Origin: an uncultured Bacteroidales bacterium
GTDB lineage: Bacteria; Bacteroidota; Bacteroidia; Bacteroidales; P3
Assembly (NCBI GenBank): GCA_900318175.1
Contig: ONJQ01000020.1
Location: forward strand, 1-51,561
DNA length: 51,561 bases
Direction of reading: 5' to 3'
Positions 23,980-32,717 of this stretch are shown piece after piece. The notes beneath the pieces were generated by a model that saw only the letters and a program-made list of their open reading frames with translations, ran no database searches and was not told where the DNA came from. Positions within the stretch are counted from its first letter, which is position 1. Every line of letters begins with the position of its first letter. The translations under genes and the position numbers were made by a program.

Positions 23980-25428
23980 ATGTGTAAATATAAATATATA
24001 GCGGTGGCTCTGTTGTGCGTGTTGTGCAGCTTTGTGACCCGAGCACAGGAGCCTGAGCCTCCCAAGGTCGACCCCACGTGGGAGTCGATAAACCAAAGGG
24101 GCTATCCCGACTGGTTTCGGGATGCCAAGTTGGGCATTTTTGTACATTGGGGACTCTATTCTGTGCCCGCATGGTCTGCACCGGACGGCTATGCCGAATG
24201 GTTCTACCGTGGCTTGATGGTGGGCGACACCATCCGCGTGAACGAAATGCAGGACTTCAACCGCCGATGGGGATACATGCTTGGCGACCAATGGAGTGGC
24301 CGACTCAGCAACAGCCAGAGTGTCAAGCAGCGCCCCAAACCCACCGACCTCTATACCCTCTACGCCCAGACTTGGCATGCCGAGCATTGGAACCCCGACC
24401 AATGGGCAGACCTTTTTGCCCGCGCAGGAGCCAAATATGTGGTTCTTGTCACCAAGCACCACGACGGCTACTGCCTGTGGCGCAGCCGCTACCAACCTAA
24501 CTGGAACAGTGTGGTGACGGGTCCGCACAAGGACATTGTGGGGCTCCTCACACAGTCCGTCCGCAAGGCTGGCATGAAGATGGGATTCTATTACTCCCTC
24601 ACCGAGTGGACCAATAATCTGCACATCTGGATGCACGACCCGGACAGCGCCATCGGCGAATACGTTGACCACTATATGATGCCTCAGTTCAAAGAATTGG
24701 TTCGTCAATACAAGCCCAGTCTCATCTTTGCCGACGGCGAGTGGCAGAACAGCGCCGCCCAATTCCGTGCACCGGAGCTGATAGCCTGGTACTACAACAC
24801 CGTAGGACCCGAAGCCATCGTCAACGACCGTTGGGGCGAGGGCACGCAGCACGGTTTCAAGACCCCTGAGTACAAGGGCGCCATCAAGGACACCATCCGT
24901 CCCTGGGCCGAATGCCGCGGATTGGGCAAATCTTTCGGTCTGAACCGTAACGAGCCGTTGGAGAATTATCTTACCAGCGACTCTCTCATCCGCCATTTTG
25001 TCAAGCTGGTAGCTGCTGGCGGAGGCCTTACTCTCAATGTGGGGCCCAATGCTGACGGAACCATTCCCATGCTCCAGCAGGAGCGTCTGCTCGACCTCGG
25101 CAATTGGCTGAAGGTGAATGGCGAGGCCATATATGGCTCCCGTCCCTACAGCAAGATGTGCGAGATGGATAGCACGGTCTTTTACACCCGCAACAACGGC
25201 AACCTCTACGCCATTGCCACCCATCTTGACAGCAAGGTCCTCATCCTCAAAAACATGCCTCGTCCCGGTCTGCTCTCCCAAATCAAGTTGTTGGGATGCG
25301 ACAAGCCCATCATCCACTACTATTTCGCTGGCAGTATCTATATCCGCCTTAACAACCTGACTGTCGAGGATCTCTCCAAGACAAAAGGGGCGTGGGTGTT
25401 CCGCATTACAAAGTTCAACGGACGGTAG
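23980..25428 (+). CDS. Alpha-L-fucosidase, GH29
   Basis: A 482-residue exported glycoside hydrolase. The ATG at 23980 gives a signal peptide (MCKYKYIAVALLCVLCSFVTRAQ); longer starts would lie in the promoter. GH29 marks: WFRDAKLGIFVHWGLYSVPAW (about 45-65), VTKHHDGYCLW, and PSLIFADGEW with the presumed nucleophile D252 in the position of the family's WFDG motif. LNVGPNADGTIP is also a GH29 signature. The enzyme removes alpha-linked L-fucose from host glycans or plant polysaccharide, probably in the periplasm. No SusCD pair or other glycosidase is nearby, so this is not in a visible polysaccharide utilisation locus. Confidence 0.9.
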   Translation: MCKYKYIAVALLCVLCSFVTRAQEPEPPKVDPTWESINQRGYPDWFRDAKLGIFVHWGLYSVPAWSAPDGYAEWFYRGLMVGDTIRVNEMQDFNRRWGYMLGDQWSGRLSNSQSVKQRPKPTDLYTLYAQTWHAEHWNPDQWADLFARAGAKYVVLVTKHHDGYCLWRSRYQPNWNSVVTGPHKDIVGLLTQSVRKAGMKMGFYYSLTEWTNNLHIWMHDPDSAIGEYVDHYMMPQFKELVRQYKPSLIFADGEWQNSAAQFRAPELIAWYYNTVGPEAIVNDRWGEGTQHGFKTPEYKGAIKDTIRPWAECRGLGKSFGLNRNEPLENYLTSDSLIRHFVKLVAAGGGLTLNVGPNADGTIPMLQQERLLDLGNWLKVNGEAIYGSRPYSKMCEMDSTVFYTRNNGNLYAIATHLDSKVLILKNMPRPGLLSQIKLLGCDKPIIHYYFAGSIYIRLNNLTVEDLSKTKGAWVFRITKFNGR

Positions 25429-25652
25429 GCCTCAGTCTAACGTCACCCGATGCCGTGTCGTTCTCGCGGTCTTGTTCCCCTCAATGAGGCATTGATGCGG
25501 CCATTGAGCTGCGATACGTCGTAATCGAAAAATACGTGAAGTAACATTTCCGCATCCCCACCTACACTACCATCGCGTTGATAGAGCGGTGCGAGGACAG
25601 GATGGGGAGTTAATTTATGGTGTATTTCAAAGCGTAGTAGTCGGGGAGACCA

Positions 25653-26423
25653 CTAAATGATGCGCAGGGTGGTGAGGGCATGAAGGATGCCTTCTTCGTC
25701 AACAGAGGTGGTTACGTAGTCGGCGTGAGCCTTGACGCTGTCGTCGGCATTCCCCATGGCAACACCGATGCCGCAGTAGTCCAGCATCTCGATGTCGTTG
25801 CCGCCGTCGCCAAAACCGATGCATTCTTCTTTTTTCATTCCGAAGTGTTGCAGTATGCTTTCAATGCCGGAAGCTTTGCTGTTGTGGGCGTTGACAAGGT
25901 CGCTGAACTGCGAATGCCAGCGCGGCAGACGGCAGTGGGGCAGCATCTGCAGGACGGCAGCATCGCGCTCGGCGGGCATGATGGCGATGATTTGGTAGGT
26001 CTCGCGCCCTTTCATCTGCTCCGTGGGCATGAGTGGGGGCATGGTGAATTCCAACTGGTTGCGGATGGCGTTGGCTACCGGGTTTGAGTGAGTGTTGACG
26101 AACATCTCGTGCTCTGTAAAAATCATGGTGCAGAGGTCCTCGCGCTGCGCGTAGTCCAGCCAGCTGTCGGTCTCGGCCTGTGGAATGGGGTTGCGGAGCA
26201 GGACTTTGTCGCCTACAAAGCAGTAGCCGCCGTTCATGGTGACGTAGCCGTCGAAAGCCACGGGCATGTCGGGAATAAGCACCTTGGGACGCCCCGAGGA
26301 GATGAACGTTTTGATGCCCCGCTGATGGAGGGCTTGGAAGGCACGGATGGTGCCTGGGGATACTTGATGGGTTGTGAAACTGAGGAGAGTACCGTCGATG
26401 TCGAAAAAGGCGGCTTTTATCAT
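25653..26423 (-). CDS. Cof-type HAD-IIB hydrolase
   Basis: A 256-residue cytoplasmic phosphatase of the HAD superfamily, class IIB (Cof). Motif I is FFDIDGTLLS (D8, D10), motif II is FISSGRP, and the late motif is ECIGFGDGGNDIEML. The C2-type cap lies between. Such enzymes dephosphorylate sugar phosphates, pyridoxal phosphate or similar small molecules; the substrate cannot be predicted. It is 4 nt downstream of the purine nucleoside phosphorylase gene, so a nucleotide or sugar-phosphate salvage role is plausible. Confidence 0.9.
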   Translation of the reverse strand: MIKAAFFDIDGTLLSFTTHQVSPGTIRAFQALHQRGIKTFISSGRPKVLIPDMPVAFDGYVTMNGGYCFVGDKVLLRNPIPQAETDSWLDYAQREDLCTMIFTEHEMFVNTHSNPVANAIRNQLEFTMPPLMPTEQMKGRETYQIIAIMPAERDAAVLQMLPHCRLPRWHSQFSDLVNAHNSKASGIESILQHFGMKKEECIGFGDGGNDIEMLDYCGIGVAMGNADDSVKAHADYVTTSVDEEGILHALTTLRII

Positions 26424-26427
26424 AGCG

Positions 26428-27246
26428 TTAGATTTTTGAGATTATGGAGCGCAGTAAGGTTGTCATCTGTTCAGCGGCGCGGTTGGCTTGCAGCACCACG
26501 TCGTCGCCATCGTTGAGGCAGCTGTCGCTGAGGTCGTTGCTTTGATTGGTGATGATGCTGATGCCGAATATTTCAAGGCCGCAGTGGCGTGCCACAATGA
26601 CTTCGGGAACGGTGCTCATGCCCGCAGCGTCGCCTCCAAGGGTGGCGTACATGCGGTATTCGGCGGGAGTCTCGTAGGTGGGGCCAGTGCCGGCCACGTA
26701 AACCCCTTGGCGTAGGGTGATGCCGAGGCTGGCAGCCTCAGCAATGGCCACTTGGCGCAGTCGGCGGCTGTAGACGGTGGTCATGTCGGGAAAGCGGGGT
26801 CCGAGTTCATCCAGATTGGGTCCGATGAGGGGATTGGGCATGAGGTTGATGTGGTCCGTGATGACCATCATGTCGCCCACTCGGAAGTCGGGGTTGACGG
26901 CTCCTGCGGCGTTGCTGACAAAGAGGGTCTTCACGCCGAGACGCGCCAGCACACGGACGGGGAAGGTGACTTGGTCCATGCTGTAGCCTTCGTAGTAGTG
27001 GAGACGGCCCTGCATGGCAAAGACCCGTTTGCCTCCGAGGGTGCCGACGATGAGGTTGCCCTTATGGCCGGTGGCTGTTGATGTTTGGAAGTTGGGGATT
27101 TGGCTATACGGGATCGTGATGGGCTGCTCGATGTGGTCAGCCAAGGGGCCGAGGCCACTGCCAAGAATGATGGCTATCTGGGGTACATCGTCGCCCGCAA
27201 TGCCGAGCAGGAAACGGCTGCTTTCGTCTATCTTTTGAAGGGTCAT
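26428..27246 (-). CDS. Purine nucleoside phosphorylase (PNP-I, inosine/guanosine type)
   Basis: A 272-residue enzyme of the trimeric PNP family that splits purine nucleosides with phosphate into base and ribose-1-phosphate. Motifs: IILGSGLGPLADHI (phosphate site), GRLHYYEGYS, VSNAAGAVNPDFRVGDMMVITDHIN, and GPTYETPAE. The N-terminus MTLQKIDESSRFLLGIAGDDVPQIAI is normal, so the ATG at 27246 is taken. It sits in a run with the HAD phosphatase downstream and the bifunctional nuclease and rdgB upstream, a nucleotide-metabolism group. A phased 8-bp array occupies the gap upstream of its start. Confidence 0.93.
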   Translation of the reverse strand: MTLQKIDESSRFLLGIAGDDVPQIAIILGSGLGPLADHIEQPITIPYSQIPNFQTSTATGHKGNLIVGTLGGKRVFAMQGRLHYYEGYSMDQVTFPVRVLARLGVKTLFVSNAAGAVNPDFRVGDMMVITDHINLMPNPLIGPNLDELGPRFPDMTTVYSRRLRQVAIAEAASLGITLRQGVYVAGTGPTYETPAEYRMYATLGGDAAGMSTVPEVIVARHCGLEIFGISIITNQSNDLSDSCLNDGDDVVLQANRAAEQMTTLLRSIISKI

Positions 27247-27249
27247 GGA

Positions 27250-27297
27250 GTGAATGTGGCAATTCGTTAATGTGGGAATGTGTTAATGTGATAGTGG
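27250..27297. repeat. Phased 8-bp word array upstream of the PNP gene
   Basis: Six octamers in register from 27250: GTGAATGT, GGCAATTC, GTTAATGT, GGGAATGT, GTTAATGT, GATAGTGG. It nearly fills the gap between two co-directional genes. Confidence 0.7.
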
Positions 27298-27303
27298 GCG
27301 CTT

Positions 27304-27870
27304 TCAGGTTGATTTCAGTTGGTTGATGCGCTTCATGATTTCGGCGGCTTGTTCGTAGTCTTCGGCTTCCTCGCATTGGCGCAGTTTCTCTTCCAGCTGT
27401 TCAATGGTCTCTTCGGGGTTGGGGAGATGGGCTTTGTTCTGCGGCATGTTGGCTTCGAGGGCGCCGGGCTCCATGGAGGTCTCTTCGAGCACCGAAAGGT
27501 CCATCATCACGTCGCACCCCTGCATGAGGGCCAGGATGATGGCGTCCGTGGTGCGGCTGTCGACATGCTTCTCGGTGAAACCGTCGCTGATGAAGAGTGT
27601 GGAGTAGAAGATGCCCTCTTCGAAACGGTCAATGGTAACCTTTTTCAGCGTCAGCATGAAGCTTTCCATGATGTTGAAAAGGAGATTGTGGGTGAGCGGA
27701 CGGCGCGCCTGCCGACGCTCGATGGCCATGACGATGGCCTGAGCCTCTGTCTCGCCGATGATGACGGGTATCTGCTTGCCACGCTCGGGCGCACTGAGCA
27801 CAAGCACGTAGGCATCGCTCATGGACGGTGTTTGGAGTATCTGTAGGGGGAATACGTTAGTATAGTTCAT
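27304..27870 (-). CDS. Bifunctional nuclease (BFN/DUF151) family protein with UvrB/C motif
   Basis: A 188-residue protein. Residues 1-130 form the DUF151/bifunctional nuclease domain: LVLSAPERGKQIPVIIGETEAQAI, then HVDSRTTDAIILALMQGCDVMM. Residues about 148-185 are a UVR helical hairpin (IEQLEEKLRQCEEAEDYEQAAEIMKRINQL), as found in UvrB, UvrC and McsA. Plant and bacterial BFN proteins have reported nuclease activity, but the cellular role of bacterial members is poorly defined. The gene lies between rdgB and the PNP gene in a minus-strand run with short gaps. The combination of both domains is the usual Bacteroidota architecture. Confidence 0.9.
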   Translation of the reverse strand: MNYTNVFPLQILQTPSMSDAYVLVLSAPERGKQIPVIIGETEAQAIVMAIERRQARRPLTHNLLFNIMESFMLTLKKVTIDRFEEGIFYSTLFISDGFTEKHVDSRTTDAIILALMQGCDVMMDLSVLEETSMEPGALEANMPQNKAHLPNPEETIEQLEEKLRQCEEAEDYEQAAEIMKRINQLKST

Positions 27871-27927
27871 TGACCTGAGTGTTTCGTTGTGCAGCGAGCA
27901 GTGCCGACGGGGAGGGCAGACGCTGCG

Positions 27928-28503
27928 TCAGTTTGCGAGGTAATTCACCAGCTGTTTGACGGCAAGGCCCCTGTGGCTGATTTGGTTCTTCACATCGAGC
28001 GGCATCTCGGCAAAGCTGACTGCATAGCGGTCCGGCATGAAGATGGGGTCGTAGCCAAAACCGCCTTCGCCATAGCGCCCGGTAAGGATGCAGCCCTCCA
28101 CCCTGCCTTCAAAAAAGCGGGCCTCGCCCCCCTCAATAAGGCATATCACCGTGCGGAAGGCGGCCTTGCGGTTGGTTTTGCCCTCCATGGCTGCAAGCAG
28201 CTTGTTGACGTTGTCGTCGAAGGTGCAGTGCTCGCCGGCATAGCGTGCGCTGTAGACTCCGGGTGCGCCGCCGAGGGCGTCCACTTCCAGCCCCGTGTCG
28301 TCGGCAAAACAGTCCTTGCCCGTGCGCTCCCACACCCATTGGGCTTTCTGAAGGGCGTTGCCCTGAAGGGTGTCGGCGGTTTCGGGGATCTCGCCTTCCA
28401 ACCCTGCGTCGGCAAGGCTCACAATGTTCACCTTGCCGACAAGCAGTTGGCTTACCTCTTCTAATTTGTGTTTATTGTTTGTCGCAAAAATGAGTTCTCT
28501 CAT
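27928..28503 (-). CDS. rdgB: RdgB/HAM1 non-canonical purine NTP pyrophosphatase (XTP/dITP)
   Basis: A 191-residue enzyme that hydrolyses dITP, ITP and XTP to keep deaminated purines out of nucleic acids. Motifs: MRELIFATNNKHKLEEV (nucleotide-binding start), FADDTGLEVDALGGAPGVYSARYAG, GEGGFGYDPIFM, and SHRG near the end. Length and start are standard. It is 7 nt downstream of the stop of the large T9SS type B gene and precedes the BFN gene, so it is probably co-transcribed with both. Confidence 0.95.
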   Translation of the reverse strand: MRELIFATNNKHKLEEVSQLLVGKVNIVSLADAGLEGEIPETADTLQGNALQKAQWVWERTGKDCFADDTGLEVDALGGAPGVYSARYAGEHCTFDDNVNKLLAAMEGKTNRKAAFRTVICLIEGGEARFFEGRVEGCILTGRYGEGGFGYDPIFMPDRYAVSFAEMPLDVKNQISHRGLAVKQLVNYLAN

Positions 28504-28510
28504 GTGTATA

Positions 28511-31360
28511 CTATCTTAGTATTGTGACCGACCCTTTGACGGAATACTTCTGTATGCTGCCCTTGCGCTGGTACTTGATCACGTAGGGGTAGGTGCCCTG
28601 CGGCAAGGGTTTCCCGTTGCTGGTGCCGTCCCATTTAAAGCGGATGTCCTCCGAGGTGAAGACGACGGCCCCGCGGCGGTTGAAGATGGCGATATGGAAC
28701 GACTCCATCTCGCTGTTGCTGATGATGCTGAAGACGTTGTTGGTGGCCTTGTTGGGCGTGAAGACGTTGGGACGGAAGAAACCGAAGGTGTCTATGTCAA
28801 TGGTCCAGAGGGTGTCCGTCGAGCAGCCCAGCTCGTTGAAGCTGCGCAGGGTGACGGTGTTGCAGTCGTTAGTATAGATGTCGAAATGGTGGGTGACGGT
28901 CTTGCCTGTCGACACGCCGCCGTCGCCGAAAATCCATTGCGAGTGGTCGGAGTACTGCGAGTTGTCGGTAAAGCTGACCACGGGGGTCTCGGTGTCGATA
29001 TAGTCGGGCGAATAGTCGAAGTCGAGGATGGGCTCCGGCACCTCACGGACGGTGATGTCGATAGCGGCAATATCGCAGCTGTCGGCAGCATAGCCCACCA
29101 GATAGTAGCGCGTCTCCTGATGGGGCGACACGACGATGGTCGCGTTGTTCTTCTGGCTTTCGAGGTCGGGGTCGGGAGGGTAGCTGGACCATTCGTACCA
29201 CAGGGCACCCTCGCCTGTGAGGGTTACGCTGTCGCCAGGGCAGTGTTTCGCATGCCTCGGCGTGGCGACGATGCGGGTGGAGAGCAGCGAGAGGTTCACG
29301 CTGTCCCATGCCACGCAACCGGCATCGGCCGTAATCTTCAGGTAGTAGGTGGTGTGCGGCTGGGTGGGACGGGTGTAGAGCGCATCGCCGCGGCAGATGG
29401 GCTCCTCGCCCGGTTGGTCAAGATGTCTGTACCACGCAAAGGAGCAGCCCGACACCGAGGTGGTCGCCTTCACATGCGACTCGTGCCCGTTGCAGATGAT
29501 CGTGTCCTCCGAGAAATGGATCTCAGGGTCGTGGAAGAAATAGATGGTGTCGTACAGCGTGTCCGAGCAGTCGGCGGCGTTGGTCGTAATCAGCATAAAG
29601 GGGTTCTCGAAATCCTCAAAGTCGCGTGTCACACTCGCCGTGCCGCCCATGCCGGCCGTCTCGCTGTCGATGGTAGTGTCAGCAAACACCCATTTGCGCT
29701 TCACAATGTCCTCCGTAAGGTCCGTGATGGTGGTCTGGTCGCCCACGCAGAGGGTGCGCTTGCTGATGTCTATCCGTGTGTTCGGGGGTGTGTCCACATG
29801 GATGACGTAGACCTTCGTCGTGTTGCACGTGCTGTCCTCCAGATACATGGTCAGCTCAATGGCATAATCGCCCGGCACGTTGGTGCGGAACACCACCGTG
29901 TCGCCATGCAGGACGGTCTGCACCGGGGTGTCCACCATGCTTCCCTCGTGTATCACCCATTTGGTCATGCTGTGGTCAATCTTGGGAGCGTTCAGCCCCT
30001 GGAACGGCACACGCCCCATAGCCTCCATATAAACCTCCGAAGTGTCAAGGCATACAGTGGTGAAGAGGGCATTGATGACAGGCTTGATGTTGCTCGTCTT
30101 CGTGTAGACCGTGGAGTGGAACGGCTTCTGTGGGTCCATGGCCGAGGTCATCACGCACTTGTAGGTCGTGATGCCCGCCGTGTCGCCCACCGCGATCTCC
30201 CTTGCCGCGTCGGCCTCCGTGGCAATAAAATCGTTGATGCGCGAGACGTGCGTGTTGTTCGTGCTCGTCGGCCCCAGCTGGCGGAAGGGCAGCGTGGCCA
30301 TATACTCCGAATTCGTTGTCTGCCCGTCGTAGCCGTTGGAGGAGACATACCACGTGTAATCCATCAGACCCTCGGGGGCGCGCAGCGTGTCCACAGCGTC
30401 CGACATGCCCTGCGGACACCCCGACGAGGTGATCTCCATGGCCTGGCAGCTGCCGGCTATATAGGCATAGATCGGGTCCACGTCGTAGATGCAGTCGCTC
30501 GTGTACATCTCAATGCGCACCGAGTCGTACAGGTAGTTTATCAAGCTGATGGCCACGCGCGTCCACGGCTTGTAGCAATAGCAGCAGCTCGTGGCGCCTG
30601 CCGTTGTGGGCGACCCGTTGAACCCCTCCACCCAAGGCTCCGGCAGGGTCCCGGTCACCGCCGGTGCCGGCACATTGAACCAAAGATCATCATTCAGCGG
30701 GAAATTGTTCCACTGATCCGTCGTGCTGTTCTTGCCCACCACGCGGATGATAAACTCCCCTGCCTCCCTCGGCGAGTGGTTATAGCGGCATGCCACGATG
30801 GCGTAGTCAATAAACAGCAGGGCGTTTCTTGGCGTCACCATCATGGTGTAGAACAGAGCCTCTGCGCCCTTCGTGTTCACCTCGTTGTCCGTGATGTTGT
30901 AGACGCTCTGGCCCGTGGCGCGCATGTCGCCCAGGCGTATGCTTGTCAAGTGTCCCGGGGGTATGCGCTGCATGCCCTGCCCGGCCGAGTTTACCGTGAA
31001 GAGGTCCATACCCGCATCCGTCTGCGTGTAGATGCGGAAACGCTTGTCGTGGCCGTCAAACAGCGTGCAGTGGTTGCACGCACAGCGGTCATCGTCCGGA
31101 CCTGAATCGTGCGTTGTCGAAGTGATGTTCGCGTTGCCCCTTATCGGCGTCTTGCTGCTCAGGCAGCAGGTGCTCAGCACATTGCTTCCCGTGCTGCCCC
31201 CTGTGCCGCGCACGCGGTTGCCCACACGCGCCGTCCACGACCCTATATCCGTCGACAACGAGTTGAACGACGTGGGGTTGTGCAACCCCGGACAGGCGTT
31301 CTGCCCCACCCCGGGGGCCGCCGCTGCCAACAGCAGCATCATCATTAAAAAACGTTTCAT
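28511..31360 (-). CDS. Large T9SS type B-sorted surface protein with PKD-like domain
   Basis: A 949-residue secreted protein. The ATG at 31360 gives a signal peptide (MKRFLMMMLLLAAAAPGVGQ); the frame up to 31525 is rejected because that extension lacks a signal. The N-terminal region has many Cys residues (CPGLHNP, STCCLSSKTP, DDDRCACNHC) and reads like a large beta-rich adhesin. Several Ig/PKD-type segments follow, the clearest being VVSFTDNSQYSDHSQWIFGDGGVSTGKTVTHHF. The last 90 residues are the gliding motility-associated type B signal: FFRPNVFTPNKATNNVFSI, then IFNRRGAVVF and PLPQGTYPYVIKYQ. It should be delivered to the cell surface by the type IX system. Substrate or ligand unknown. Confidence 0.87.
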   Translation of the reverse strand: MKRFLMMMLLLAAAAPGVGQNACPGLHNPTSFNSLSTDIGSWTARVGNRVRGTGGSTGSNVLSTCCLSSKTPIRGNANITSTTHDSGPDDDRCACNHCTLFDGHDKRFRIYTQTDAGMDLFTVNSAGQGMQRIPPGHLTSIRLGDMRATGQSVYNITDNEVNTKGAEALFYTMMVTPRNALLFIDYAIVACRYNHSPREAGEFIIRVVGKNSTTDQWNNFPLNDDLWFNVPAPAVTGTLPEPWVEGFNGSPTTAGATSCCYCYKPWTRVAISLINYLYDSVRIEMYTSDCIYDVDPIYAYIAGSCQAMEITSSGCPQGMSDAVDTLRAPEGLMDYTWYVSSNGYDGQTTNSEYMATLPFRQLGPTSTNNTHVSRINDFIATEADAAREIAVGDTAGITTYKCVMTSAMDPQKPFHSTVYTKTSNIKPVINALFTTVCLDTSEVYMEAMGRVPFQGLNAPKIDHSMTKWVIHEGSMVDTPVQTVLHGDTVVFRTNVPGDYAIELTMYLEDSTCNTTKVYVIHVDTPPNTRIDISKRTLCVGDQTTITDLTEDIVKRKWVFADTTIDSETAGMGGTASVTRDFEDFENPFMLITTNAADCSDTLYDTIYFFHDPEIHFSEDTIICNGHESHVKATTSVSGCSFAWYRHLDQPGEEPICRGDALYTRPTQPHTTYYLKITADAGCVAWDSVNLSLLSTRIVATPRHAKHCPGDSVTLTGEGALWYEWSSYPPDPDLESQKNNATIVVSPHQETRYYLVGYAADSCDIAAIDITVREVPEPILDFDYSPDYIDTETPVVSFTDNSQYSDHSQWIFGDGGVSTGKTVTHHFDIYTNDCNTVTLRSFNELGCSTDTLWTIDIDTFGFFRPNVFTPNKATNNVFSIISNSEMESFHIAIFNRRGAVVFTSEDIRFKWDGTSNGKPLPQGTYPYVIKYQRKGSIQKYSVKGSVTILR

Positions 31361-31460
31361 AATAGCGTTACATTTTGTGATTATCCTGTTTATTATTTTT
31401 CCCATCATAAAATCGCGTCGCCCGCTGTACCATCCTTTCCCTTTCTCCTGCACGGACACC

Positions 31461-32591
31461 TCACAGCCTCCTGCCCAGCTCCGGCAGCACACTTGCCTTC
31501 CACTGCGTGTAATCCCCCTCCACAATATGTTCCCTTGCCGTCCGTACCAACCACATGTAGAACGCCAGATTGTGTATCGAGCAAATCTGCAGTCCCAGTA
31601 TCTCCTCTGCCTTAATCAGATGGTGCAGATACGCCAGCGTGTAGCTCCTGTCGCTCTCCGCAGTGCTCTCTGGGTCAATCGGCTCGAAGCAGGTCGCCCA
31701 CTTACTGTTCTTCACGTTGATAGTCCCGTGTTTAGTAAACAGCAGGCCGTTGCGCCCGTTGCGCGTCGGCATCACGCAGTCGAACATGTCCACCCCTCTT
31801 TCAATCCCCTCCAGCAGGTTCGCCGGCGTGCCCACGCCCATCAAGTATCGCGGTTTATCCTTGGGCAGTATCGCGTTCACCACCTCAATCATCTCGTACA
31901 TCGTCTCAGTCGGTTCGCCCACTGCCAGTCCTCCTATCGCGTTGGCTTCCGCTTCCTTGCTGGCCACAAACTCCGCGCTCTTTCGCCGCAAGTCTGCATA
32001 CTTGCACCCCTGCACAATCGGCAGCAATGCCTGCTCGTAGCCATACAGTGGTTCCGTCTCATTGAAGTGTTTTATGCAGCGGTCCAGCCAGCGGTGCGTC
32101 AGCTCCATCGTCTCGCGGGCATGGCGGTAGTCCGACTCCCCGGGCGCGCACACGTCGAACGCCATCATCATGTCTGCGCCAATCACCCGCTCAATGTCCA
32201 TCACCCTTTCCGGTGTGAACAGATGGCGGCTGCCGTCGATGTGCGACTGGAACGTGCAGCCCTCCTCCTTGATTCTCCTGTTCTCGGCCAACGAGAAGAC
32301 CTGGAATCCGCCGCTATCCGTCAGCAAGGGCCGCTCCCATCCTGCGAAACCGTGCAGTCCCCCTGCCGCCCGCAGTGTCTCCAAGCCTGGCCGCAGGAAC
32401 AGATGGTAAGTATTGCCGAGGATAATCTGAGCGTTGATGTCCCTGACCAACTCGTGCCGATGCACAGCCTTCACACTACCCGCCGTCCCGACGGGCATGA
32501 AGATGGGTGTGGCTATTTCACCGTGCGCTGTGGTGATTATCCCAGCTCTGGCGTTGCTACCCGGATCCGCTTTCTCTATCTTGAACTTCAT
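31461..32591 (-). CDS. tgt: tRNA-guanine(34) transglycosylase (queuine tRNA-ribosyltransferase)
   Basis: A 376-residue enzyme that exchanges guanine 34 for the queuosine precursor in tRNAs with GUN anticodons. The ATG at 32591 (MKFKIEKADPGSNARAG) is the family start; the frame extends only to a TTG. Catalytic features: LTDSGGFQVFSLA (Asp of the base-binding site) and MFDCVMPTRNGRNG (nucleophile Asp). The usual zinc site (CxCxxC plus His) reads ESTAESDRSYTLAYLHHL here: the His is kept but all three cysteines are missing. I recall the same loss in other Bacteroidota Tgt proteins, but could not check it. The gene is the first of its minus-strand run and has a -7 element upstream. Confidence 0.95.
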   Translation of the reverse strand: MKFKIEKADPGSNARAGIITTAHGEIATPIFMPVGTAGSVKAVHRHELVRDINAQIILGNTYHLFLRPGLETLRAAGGLHGFAGWERPLLTDSGGFQVFSLAENRRIKEEGCTFQSHIDGSRHLFTPERVMDIERVIGADMMMAFDVCAPGESDYRHARETMELTHRWLDRCIKHFNETEPLYGYEQALLPIVQGCKYADLRRKSAEFVASKEAEANAIGGLAVGEPTETMYEMIEVVNAILPKDKPRYLMGVGTPANLLEGIERGVDMFDCVMPTRNGRNGLLFTKHGTINVKNSKWATCFEPIDPESTAESDRSYTLAYLHHLIKAEEILGLQICSIHNLAFYMWLVRTAREHIVEGDYTQWKASVLPELGRRL

Positions 32592-32655
32592 AATTCTCAA
32601 CTTTTCAGCATCTCACAGCCGACAGTTATGAACAATCGGTTAATATTTCATCCTG

Positions 32656-32663
32656 CAAAGATA
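32656..32663 (-). promoter_or_regulatory. Putative -7 promoter element of tgt
   Basis: CAAAGATA on the plus strand is TATCTTTG on the minus strand, 65 nt upstream of the tgt ATG. It lies back to back with the plus-strand element at 32687-32694. Confidence 0.55.
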
Positions 32664-32686
32664 CGAAAAAAATCAAAAATAATATA

Positions 32687-32694
32687 TATTTTTG
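32687..32694 (+). promoter_or_regulatory. Putative -7 promoter element of the glycosyltransferase operon
   Basis: TATTTTTG matches TAnnTTTG and lies 23 nt before the ATG at 32718. No clear -33 TTTG is seen upstream in the AT-rich stretch. Confidence 0.5.
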
Positions 32695-32717
32695 CAAGAA
32701 AAATATTTCAACCCAAA

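Noticed and set aside
23862-24077. N-terminal extension of the GroES-like protein
   Set aside because: It would run through the divergent promoter and the start of the fucosidase gene; the Cpn10 domain begins at the ATG at 23861.
28694-31105. 803-codon open frame on the plus strand
   Set aside because: It is the antisense shadow of a well-supported T9SS type B gene; composition is Val/Gly/Arg-rich with no domain.
31032-32717. Upstream extension of the membrane glycosyltransferase frame
   Set aside because: It runs antisense through tgt and the T9SS type B gene; the promoter element and the ATG at 32718 mark the real start.
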